From Mesocricetibacter intestinalis (GTDB lineage Bacteria; Pseudomonadota; Gammaproteobacteria; Enterobacterales; Pasteurellaceae), in NCBI RefSeq assembly GCF_004363295.1, contig NZ_SNYQ01000003.1, positions 186,001-250,000 on the forward strand: a stretch of DNA of 64,000 nucleotides. Reading direction: 5' to 3'. Made by a program: the position numbers and the translations under genes. The notes below the pieces were generated by a model. That model made no database searches. It had not been told where the DNA came from and was given only the letters and a program-made list of their open reading frames with translations. Shown one piece after another: positions 58,124-64,000 of the stretch; the first letter of the stretch is position 1, and each line of letters starts with the position of its first letter.

Positions 58124-58864
58124 ATGTATATAGGCATAATCACCCTATTTCCCGAAATGTTTAAAGCTGTTACGGAATTTGGGGTAACAGGACGGGCAGT
58201 AAAACAAAATCTTCTGCAGGTGCGCTGCTGGAATCCGCGGGATTTCACCCATGACAAGCATAAAAATGTCGATGATCGCCCTTATGGCGGCGGTCCCGGT
58301 ATGCTGATGATGGTACAACCCTTGCGTGATGCCATCCGAGCGGCGAAAGCAGATGCAGGAGAAGGCGTAAAGGTAATATATCTTTCGCCACAGGGACGTA
58401 AACTCGACCAATCCGGCGTACGGGAATTAGCCGTTAACCAGAAGCTGATTCTGGTCTGCGGACGTTACGAAGGCATTGACGAACGATTGATTCAAACTGA
58501 AATCGACGAAGAATGGTCAATCGGAGATTACGTACTGACGGGCGGCGAACTGGCGGCGATGACATTGATCGATGCCGTTTCACGCTTCGTTCCGGGAGTA
58601 TTGGGCAAACAGGCGTCCGCCGAAGAAGATTCTTTCGCCGACGGCTTGTTGGATTGCCCTCATTATACCCGGCCTGAAATACTGGACGGTTTAACTGTAC
58701 CCAGCGTGCTGATGTCTGGTAACCATGAAGAAATCCGCAAATGGCGGTTACGGCAATCACTTGAACGTACATGGTTAAGACGCCCTGAGCTACTGGAAAA
58801 CCTAGCTCTGACTGACGAACAAAGCAAACTGTTAAAGCGGATAAAAGCCGAATCTAACAGTTAA
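58124..58864 (+). CDS. trmD: tRNA (guanine37-N1)-methyltransferase
   Basis: TrmD makes m1G37, preventing +1 frameshifting. The 246-residue SPOUT enzyme shows [53 protein letters not shown] and the knot motif [15 protein letters not shown]. The ATG at 58124 follows AAGGTTGATAACA. Confidence 0.97.
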   Translation: MYIGIITLFPEMFKAVTEFGVTGRAVKQNLLQVRCWNPRDFTHDKHKNVDDRPYGGGPGMLMMVQPLRDAIRAAKADAGEGVKVIYLSPQGRKLDQSGVRELAVNQKLILVCGRYEGIDERLIQTEIDEEWSIGDYVLTGGELAAMTLIDAVSRFVPGVLGKQASAEEDSFADGLLDCPHYTRPEILDGLTVPSVLMSGNHEEIRKWRLRQSLERTWLRRPELLENLALTDEQSKLLKRIKAESNS

Positions 58865-58899
58865 TCAGTTAAATCTAGGATCTATTAAAAGGTAAAAAA

Positions 58900-59250
58900 A
58901 TGAGCAACATCATTAAACAACTTGAACAAGAACAATTGAAACAAAACGTCCCTGCATTTCGTCCGGGAGACACTTTAGAAGTTAAAGTATGGGTTGTTGA
59001 AGGTAGTAAAAGACGTTTGCAGGCGTTCGAAGGCGTGGTTATTGCAATTCGTAACCGCGGTCTGCATTCAGCTTTCACTTTACGTAAAATCTCAAACGGT
59101 GTAGGCGTTGAGCGCGTATTCCAGACGCATTCTCCGATTATCGACAGCATCACGGTTAAACGTAAAGGTGCGGTACGTAAAGCGAAACTTTACTACTTAC
59201 GTGAGCGTTCAGGTAAATCTGCTCGTATCAAAGAGCGCTTGGGCGAATAA
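58900..59250 (+). CDS. rplS: 50S ribosomal protein L19
   Basis: 116 residues: [66 protein letters not shown], and [18 protein letters not shown]. Last gene of the rpsP operon, followed by a terminator. Confidence 0.98.
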   Translation: MSNIIKQLEQEQLKQNVPAFRPGDTLEVKVWVVEGSKRRLQAFEGVVIAIRNRGLHSAFTLRKISNGVGVERVFQTHSPIIDSITVKRKGAVRKAKLYYLRERSGKSARIKERLGE

Positions 59251-59270
59251 TCTCCGGATTATTACCAATG

Positions 59271-59300
59271 AAAAAGACTTGGCTTGCCAAGTCTTTTTTA
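59271..59300. terminator. Terminator after rplS
   Basis: Perfect 13-bp stem with a 2-nt loop, A5 before and T6 after, so it can act in both directions. It lies 20 nt past the rplS stop. Confidence 0.93.
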
Positions 59301-59328
59301 TTGCTCGCATCAAAGAAGATTTAACATT

Positions 59329-60213
59329 CTATCCCCGGATTTTCTTTCTGCCGGACAAGGACTGCAAACGATAAATAATCAGTGCGGAAAGAATCAGACC
59401 ACAGCCGATAAATTTATCTAAGCTCAAGCTTTCGCTGAAAAACAGCACGCTGACAATCAATGTCCATACGGGTTCCAACACCATCAACATTGCTGCCGTC
59501 GTAATATTACAACGTTTTTGGCCGGCAGTCTGCAACCAGTAACGCAGATTGGTGGCGATTAGAGTACTGGCCCAAAACCACCCCCACACTTGCACCGAAA
59601 CATGTTCGGGCCAGGTTTCAAACAGCAGAGAGTAACCGCTACATAAGCTTCCGACAATAAAAAACTGAATAACAATTAACGCCAATGTGGCAATATTTTT
59701 TGCATACTGATTATTCAGTACAAAATATAATGCTGCAGATAAGGAAGAAAGCAGAAAAATCAGGCTACCAACAGAAAAAGACGGCCCGGAGGCTCCACTT
59801 GCCATCGCCAGAAAATACAGTCCGAACAAGGCGATGGGCATAGATAACCAAAAACATAAAAGCGGTTTATGTTTAAACAGCAACCATGAAACCAACGGGG
59901 CGATTAACATCGATAAACTGACCAGAAAGGCGCCTTCGCCAAAATCATTACTATATGTAATGCCCAGCACCCATAAAAACAAATTCAGTGCCAGCGCACT
60001 ACCGACGCTGGCAGCACATAAAAATTGTCGACTATCGATAGCACGTAATTGCCCATATGCCGGTAACAGGAAAATTAACCCGGCCAATAAAAAGCGCAAC
60101 CCCATAAATCCGACGGGCGGTAACTCGGCAATTGCATTTTTAGACAGAAACCAGCCCGATGCGCCGATAAGCGTAACCATAACCATCAAAAGCTGGCCAT
60201 AATATTTATCCAT
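59329..60213 (-). CDS. EamA family (DMT) permease
   Basis: A 294-residue inner-membrane protein with about ten helices in two EamA repeats (LIGASGWFLSKNAIAELPPVGFMGLRFLLAG at the first, TTAAMLMVLEPVWTLIVSVLFFSESLS in the second). DMT members export amino acids, sugars or metabolites; nothing here fixes the substrate. The ATG at 60213 follows GCGGAGAGGAATA. It lies downstream of uxuA on the same strand behind a hairpin. Confidence 0.82.
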   Translation of the reverse strand: MDKYYGQLLMVMVTLIGASGWFLSKNAIAELPPVGFMGLRFLLAGLIFLLPAYGQLRAIDSRQFLCAASVGSALALNLFLWVLGITYSNDFGEGAFLVSLSMLIAPLVSWLLFKHKPLLCFWLSMPIALFGLYFLAMASGASGPSFSVGSLIFLLSSLSAALYFVLNNQYAKNIATLALIVIQFFIVGSLCSGYSLLFETWPEHVSVQVWGWFWASTLIATNLRYWLQTAGQKRCNITTAAMLMVLEPVWTLIVSVLFFSESLSLDKFIGCGLILSALIIYRLQSLSGRKKIRG

Positions 60214-60237
60214 TATTCCTCTCCGCTTAACGGCAGA

Positions 60238-60259
60238 AAGGGAACCGTCCGGTTCCCTT
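60238..60259 (-). terminator. Hairpin after uxuA
   Basis: AAGGGAACC/GGTTCCCTT, 9-bp stem with a 4-nt loop, followed on the minus strand by TCTGCCG (weak T-run). It may attenuate rather than stop transcription into the EamA gene. Confidence 0.55.
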
Positions 60260-60281
60260 AGCATATTAAACTACCTTTGAC

Positions 60282-61466
60282 TTAATGATTAAAATAAACT
60301 TTTTTCAGCGCCAATTCCAGCCCTCTGAATTCCGCCAGCCCTTTTAGACGGCCGATAGCAGAATACCCCGGATTTGTCTTCTTATGCAAATCATCCAACA
60401 TTTGATGACCGTGATCCGGGCGCATCGGAATCCGGCGCAGATCCCCTTCGCCTTTACGGCGATATTCTTCCGTTAACAAGGCCTTAACCACATTAAACAT
60501 ATCCACATCCCCTTCCAAATGAGCGGCTTCATGGAAGCTTAGCGGATTCTCCTCCCGGCAGGTGGAACGCAAATGTGCAAAATAAATGCGTTTGGAAAAT
60601 TTTTCCGTCATCTGCACTAAATCATTATCGGAACGCACGCCGTACGAACCGGTACACATAGTAAATCCGTTCGCTACAGAAGGTTCCGTTTCCACAAACC
60701 ATTGCATATCTTCAATGGTAGATACGACACGAGGCAATCCCAAAATCGGGCGCGGCGGATCATCGGGATGAACGGCCATTCGAATCCCCACTTCCTCTGC
60801 CACCGGCATAACCTGATTTAAGAAAAAAGCCAAATGTTGTCTAAAGCGTTCCGGGGTAATATCCCGGTAACGGTCTAGTTGCCCCTGGAATTCGGCTAGA
60901 GTATATCCCTCTTCAGCCCCAGGCAAACCGGCGATGATATTATTGGTCAGCTGATGAATTTCCTGTTCGCTCATCTTATCGAAATACTGCTTAGCCTCCG
61001 CTTTTTCCGTATCGGAATAGGCTTCTTGCGCTCCCGGACGCTTTAAAATATACAGTTCGAATGCAGCGAAAGCCGTCTGATCAAAACGTAGCGCTTTGGA
61101 ACCGTCCGGCAACTGGTATGCCAAATCAGTCCTGGTCCAGTCTAATACCGGCATAAAGTTATAACATACGGTGTCTATACCGCATTTGGCCAAATTACGT
61201 AAGGTTTGCTGATAATTTTCAATCCATTGCAAATAACGCCCGCTCTGCGTTTTAATTTCTTCATGTACCGGAACGCTCTCCACCACAGACCAAACCAATC
61301 CGGCCGATTCCACTTCCTTCTTACGCTTTTCAATTTCTTCCACCGTCCAGACTTCACCGTTCGGGATATGATGAAGTGCGGTAACCACCCCCGTCGCCCC
61401 GGCCTGTCGGATATCTGATAAAGAAACGGGATCATTAGGTCCGTACCAACGCCATGTTTGTTCCAT
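60282..61466 (-). CDS. uxuA: Mannonate dehydratase
   Basis: UxuA dehydrates D-mannonate to 2-keto-3-deoxygluconate. The 394-residue TIM-barrel protein shows [26 protein letters not shown]-like start residues, [58 protein letters not shown] and MRPDHGHQM (metal-site His). It follows uxuR on the same strand, 27 nt downstream. Confidence 0.95.
   Translation of the reverse strand: MEQTWRWYGPNDPVSLSDIRQAGATGVVTALHHIPNGEVWTVEEIEKRKKEVESAGLVWSVVESVPVHEEIKTQSGRYLQWIENYQQTLRNLAKCGIDTVCYNFMPVLDWTRTDLAYQLPDGSKALRFDQTAFAAFELYILKRPGAQEAYSDTEKAEAKQYFDKMSEQEIHQLTNNIIAGLPGAEEGYTLAEFQGQLDRYRDITPERFRQHLAFFLNQVMPVAEEVGIRMAVHPDDPPRPILGLPRVVSTIEDMQWFVETEPSVANGFTMCTGSYGVRSDNDLVQMTEKFSKRIYFAHLRSTCREENPLSFHEAAHLEGDVDMFNVVKALLTEEYRRKGEGDLRRIPMRPDHGHQMLDDLHKKTNPGYSAIGRLKGLAEFRGLELALKKVYFNH
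61374..61382 (+). repeat. DNA uptake signal sequence core
   Basis: AAGTGCGGT inside uxuA. Confidence 0.75.
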
Positions 61467-61493
61467 GATATTTTCTCCTAGTTGTTATAAGTA

Positions 61494-62249
61494 TCAGATA
61501 CCTACAACAACAGGATTAGTATTGAATAGGTATCCGTCGAATTTCGGATCTTCTACATCGGAAAGCTCAAATAGCTTAATTTTCACGTTTTCTAAATGCT
61601 GCCATACCATTTTTTTAGCTAATGCGGGATCTTTTCGCTGTATCGCCAATAAGATATTTTCATGATCCTTTATCCACAAATGATGGTAGTCATTTTTCAA
61701 AATTCGAGCATGGAGCTGGGCCCACATCGCGCTATTAAAACGATAAGTCCATAAATCATGCTGTATTTTTATTAAAACGTCGTTTTGTGTTATTTCAGCC
61801 AAGCAAAGATGAAAATCCCGATCAGCACTATAGTCGTCCGCATTTTCATGTAATAATTTTTGTTCTTGCGCTAATATTTTTTTAAGTTTGGCAATATCGT
61901 TTTTCGTCGCTAACTGTGCGGCAAACTCCGCAATGCTGCTTTCCAGAAGCTGCCGGGCCTGTAATAATTCAAAAGGCCCCACATCGGAAAGATTGCTATC
62001 CGGCTGTTTCTTAGCTCGTTCTTCCGGCAATTGAATAACATAAACCCCAGAACCTTTTTTAACTTTTACAAGGTTCTCCACCTCTAGCATAACTATAGCT
62101 TCTCTCACTATCGTTCTACTGACTGCAAATTTTTCCGATATTTCTCGTTCTGTCGGTAACCTATCACCGATCTTATATTTTCCCTGAGCAATATCCTTTT
62201 TTAAGAACTCTCCTATTTTTATATAGGTTCTATGCGCTATATTATCCAT
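61494..62249 (-). CDS. uxuR: GntR/FadR-type regulator of the hexuronate locus (UxuR-like)
   Basis: A 251-residue regulator. The N-terminal winged helix reads IGEFLKKDIAQGKYKIGDRLPTEREI ... FAVSRTIVREAIVMLE (residues about 8-72); the C-terminal FCD domain (about 95-235) includes LLQARQLLESSIAEFAA and DRDFHLCLAEITQND. E. coli UxuR represses hexuronate genes and is released by fructuronate. The ATG at 62249 follows TGAGGTGTTTT. It is divergent from the dehydrogenase gene, and UxuR-type operators lie between. Confidence 0.85.
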   Translation of the reverse strand: MDNIAHRTYIKIGEFLKKDIAQGKYKIGDRLPTEREISEKFAVSRTIVREAIVMLEVENLVKVKKGSGVYVIQLPEERAKKQPDSNLSDVGPFELLQARQLLESSIAEFAAQLATKNDIAKLKKILAQEQKLLHENADDYSADRDFHLCLAEITQNDVLIKIQHDLWTYRFNSAMWAQLHARILKNDYHHLWIKDHENILLAIQRKDPALAKKMVWQHLENVKIKLFELSDVEDPKFDGYLFNTNPVVVGI

Positions 62250-62259
62250 AAAACACCTC

Positions 62260-62276
62260 AATTGGCATCCCAATTT
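62260..62276. promoter_or_regulatory. UxuR-like operator 1
   Basis: AATTGGCATCCCAATTT closely matches the E. coli UxuR/ExuR palindrome built on TTGGTATACCAA. It lies 11 nt upstream of the uxuR start codon. Confidence 0.8.
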
Positions 62277-62285
62277 TACAAAAAT

Positions 62286-62301
62286 CGTGATCAATTTCAC
62301 A
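62286..62301. promoter_or_regulatory. CRP site in the uxuR-dehydrogenase gap
   Basis: CGTGATCAATTTCACA: one mismatch from TGTGA-N6-TCACA. It lies between the two UxuR-like operators. Confidence 0.7.
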
Positions 62302-62310
62302 AAAATGAAT

Positions 62311-62327
62311 TTTTGGCATACCTATTT
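62311..62327. promoter_or_regulatory. UxuR-like operator 2
   Basis: TTTTGGCATACCTATTT, sharing TTGGCAT-N-CC-N-ATTTTAC with operator 1. The two centres are 51 bp apart, close to five helical turns. Confidence 0.75.
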
Positions 62328-62408
62328 TACAATAATTAACCTAAAATGCGAACCATAGTAGCAAAAACCAGATGATTCATGAAGACAAATACCGCCAGTG
62401 AGGTAAAA

Positions 62409-63437
62409 ATGCAAGCGAAAATTAACAGCATATACTTATCCAAACCGGGAGAAGTAAGCATAAAATCCGTAGATTATCCCCTCAAAAAAGAAAATGAGGT
62501 TCTGATAAAAGTGGAATCCATGGGAATCTGCGGATCAGATATTGGTGCTTATCGCGGTACCAATCCTCTAGTAACATACCCTCGTATCTTAGGACACGAA
62601 ATTGTTGGAACAATATTAGAAACTGGAATCGGAATACCAAAAAATATAAATATCGGAGATCGCGTTATTGTTGATCCCTATATTTATTGTGGTTCCTGTT
62701 ACCCTTGCAGTATAGGTAAAACAAACTGTTGCGAAAAATTGCAAGTTATCGGGGTACATACTAACGGCGGGATGCAGCAAGTCATTACGCATCCGGCCCG
62801 ACTTATCACTAAAGTACCCTCAAATATTCCGCTTAATAATTTACCTTTAGCAGAACCGCTCACTATCGCTCTCCATGCCTTACACCGAACTAAAGTAAAA
62901 GAAGGAGAACATGTAGTCATTATCGGAGCCGGAGCCATTGGTTTGATGGCGGCGCTTTCCGCCTATATTTATAAAGCGATTCCGATTTTAATTGATGTTT
63001 TAGATCAGCGCTTAGACTATGCTCATTCTATCGGAATCAAAAATATAATTAATCCGAACAATGAAAATGCCGAAGAAAAAATTAAACAGATAACCAAAGG
63101 ACGTATGGCCGAAGTAGTGATTGAGGCTTCCGGAGCAAATATTTCAATTCAAAATACATTGAAATATGCCTCTTTCGCAGGCCGTATAGCTTTAACCGGA
63201 TGGCCAAAAACAGAAACGCCTTTACCAACCAACCTTATTACATTTAAAGAATTGAATATTTATGGTTCAAGAACAAGTAAAGGAGAGTTTGAGGAAGCAT
63301 TAAACTTAATTTCCGAAGGGAAAATAAATGCGGATAATATAATCAGCAAAACGATTTCATTCGATGAAATTCCATTTTATATCAAGGAGTTATCAGAACA
63401 TCCTGAAAAACATCTAAAAATAAACGCAATATTTTAA
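62409..63437 (+). CDS. Zinc-dependent sugar-acid dehydrogenase (RspB/L-gulonate 5-dehydrogenase type)
   Basis: A 342-residue medium-chain dehydrogenase. Catalytic zinc: Cys in SMGICGSDIGAY and His-Glu in RILGHEIVG; structural zinc: the four cysteines of YCGSCYPCSIGKTNCC; NAD site VVIIGAGAIGLMAALSA. I recall an equivalent gene in the H. influenzae uxu cluster, with a proposed L-gulonate 5-dehydrogenase role feeding fructuronate to the mannonate route; that assignment is inference here. The ATG at 62409 follows GTGAGGTAAAA and is preferred to 62379. Confidence 0.82.
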   Translation: MQAKINSIYLSKPGEVSIKSVDYPLKKENEVLIKVESMGICGSDIGAYRGTNPLVTYPRILGHEIVGTILETGIGIPKNINIGDRVIVDPYIYCGSCYPCSIGKTNCCEKLQVIGVHTNGGMQQVITHPARLITKVPSNIPLNNLPLAEPLTIALHALHRTKVKEGEHVVIIGAGAIGLMAALSAYIYKAIPILIDVLDQRLDYAHSIGIKNIINPNNENAEEKIKQITKGRMAEVVIEASGANISIQNTLKYASFAGRIALTGWPKTETPLPTNLITFKELNIYGSRTSKGEFEEALNLISEGKINADNIISKTISFDEIPFYIKELSEHPEKHLKINAIF

Positions 63438-63472
63438 GCAAAAATATTAAATTAAACCAAAGGAGATCAGCC

Positions 63473-64000
63473 ATGAAAAAGAAAAATATATTCATCAAAT
63501 GTTTAATTGCATCATCATTACTAATCAGCTTACCTTCTTTTGCAAAAACAATAATAAAGTTAGGTCATTATAACTCCGATACTCATTCATCTCATATTGC
63601 CTTAACGGAGTATTTCAAAAAAACCATTGAAGAAAAAACAGAGGGTAGATATGAAATAAGAATCTTCCCTAATAATCAACTTGGCGGTGAAGATCAAATC
63701 GTTAACGGTTTAAGAAACGGAACAATAGAAGCGGGTATAACCGGATTATTATTGCAAAATGTGGATCCTATCTTCGGCGTATGGGAATGGCCATATTTAT
63801 TTAAAAATAATGAAGAAGCCAAAAAAGTATTTGATGCTCCTATAGCAACGGAGATAGGTACTAAAATGGAAAAATATGGTATCAAATTGCTGGCTTACGG
63901 CATGAATGGATTCAGAGTAATCTCTTCAAATAAAAAAATTGAACAATTTTCTGATTTTAAAGGATTACGCTTAAGAGTACCTCTCAATTCTCTATTCGTA
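63473..64000 (+). CDS. TRAP transporter substrate-binding protein, DctP type, 5' part
   Basis: The first 176 residues, running off the right edge. An N-terminal signal peptide (FIKCLIASSLLISLPSFA) precedes the DctP fold: IIKLGHYNSDTHSSHIALTEYFKKTIEEKT, YEIRIFPNNQLGGEDQIVNGLRNGTIEAGI and GLRLRVP, which carries the Arg that binds the ligand carboxylate. It starts 35 nt after the dehydrogenase behind AAAGGAGATCAGCC. By context it should bind a hexuronate, mannonate or gulonate; the membrane subunits are expected just downstream. Confidence 0.9.
   Translation, partial: MKKKNIFIKCLIASSLLISLPSFAKTIIKLGHYNSDTHSSHIALTEYFKKTIEEKTEGRYEIRIFPNNQLGGEDQIVNGLRNGTIEAGITGLLLQNVDPIFGVWEWPYLFKNNEEAKKVFDAPIATEIGTKMEKYGIKLLAYGMNGFRVISSNKKIEQFSDFKGLRLRVPLNSLFV

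Overview
The window is gene-dense chromosomal DNA from a member of the Pasteurellaceae. Three things point there: sixteen copies of the Haemophilus-type DNA uptake signal core (AAGTGCGGT or its complement), gene order that matches what I recall of Haemophilus influenzae in several blocks (panF-prmA-dusB-fis; yfcA-lgt-thyA-tadA; acrR-acrA-acrB; TRAP binding protein-dehydrogenase-uxuR-uxuA), and family-specific genes such as opsX, lgtF and the 283-residue type of ThyA. A complete biotin block, a mannitol operon and a hexuronate/gulonate locus would fit a rumen-type relative such as Basfia (Mannheimia) succiniciproducens or Actinobacillus succinogenes. That species guess rests on memory, not on a search. 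I saw no prophage, insertion sequence, CRISPR array or rRNA operon.

Layout. 1-5.3 kb: end of panF, then prmA, dusB-fis, an unusual GntR regulator that looks truncated, rraA and menA. 5.4-11.2 kb: trmO, a stand-alone MetE-like methyltransferase, folA, proB, fklB and psd. 11.4-16 kb: a tightly packed biotin operon bioA-bioF-bioG-bioC-bioD. 16-21 kb: fadR divergent from nhaB-dsbB, then a PerM-type permease, glnB and mog. 21-28.8 kb: an SLC13-type transporter, rnhB, lpxB, purT, luxS, yqaA, yqaB and a small PRD-like protein. 28.9-31.7 kb: two identical tRNA-Arg genes, tRNA-Ser, rep and a YceK-type lipoprotein. 32-35.7 kb: mtlA-mtlD-mtlR behind three tandem CRP sites. 35.7-36.3 kb: an AT-rich gap with several DnaA-box-like sites. 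36.3-40 kb: rppH, yfcA, lgt, thyA and tadA. 40-42.6 kb: groES-groEL behind a sigma-32 promoter, and fxsA. 42.7-51 kb: acrR-acrA-acrB, ftsN and priA. 51-57 kb: rpmE, three glycosyltransferases, an M48 lipoprotein protease, lgtF and opsX. 57-59.3 kb: rpsP-rimM-trmD-rplS. 59.3-64 kb: an EamA permease, then uxuA and uxuR divergent from a zinc dehydrogenase and the start of a TRAP substrate-binding protein.

How the parts work together. The biotin genes cover pimeloyl-ACP synthesis (BioC methylates, BioG removes the methyl ester) through to dethiobiotin; bioB is outside the window. Mannitol use is built as import plus phosphorylation (MtlA), oxidation to fructose-6-phosphate (MtlD) and an HTH-less repressor (MtlR), under strong CRP control. 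The right-hand end is a sugar-acid catabolic locus with two UxuR-like operators around one CRP site in the divergent promoter region. Five glycosyltransferases between 51 and 57 kb probably build lipooligosaccharide; OpsX and LgtF act at the first heptose of the inner core.

No strongly novel multi-gene system stood out. The most interesting signals are regulatory architecture (mtlA, uxu, paired uptake signals used as a terminator), the DnaA-box cluster upstream of rppH, and small broken or cryptic reading frames at 3.6, 8.1 and 27.6 kb.
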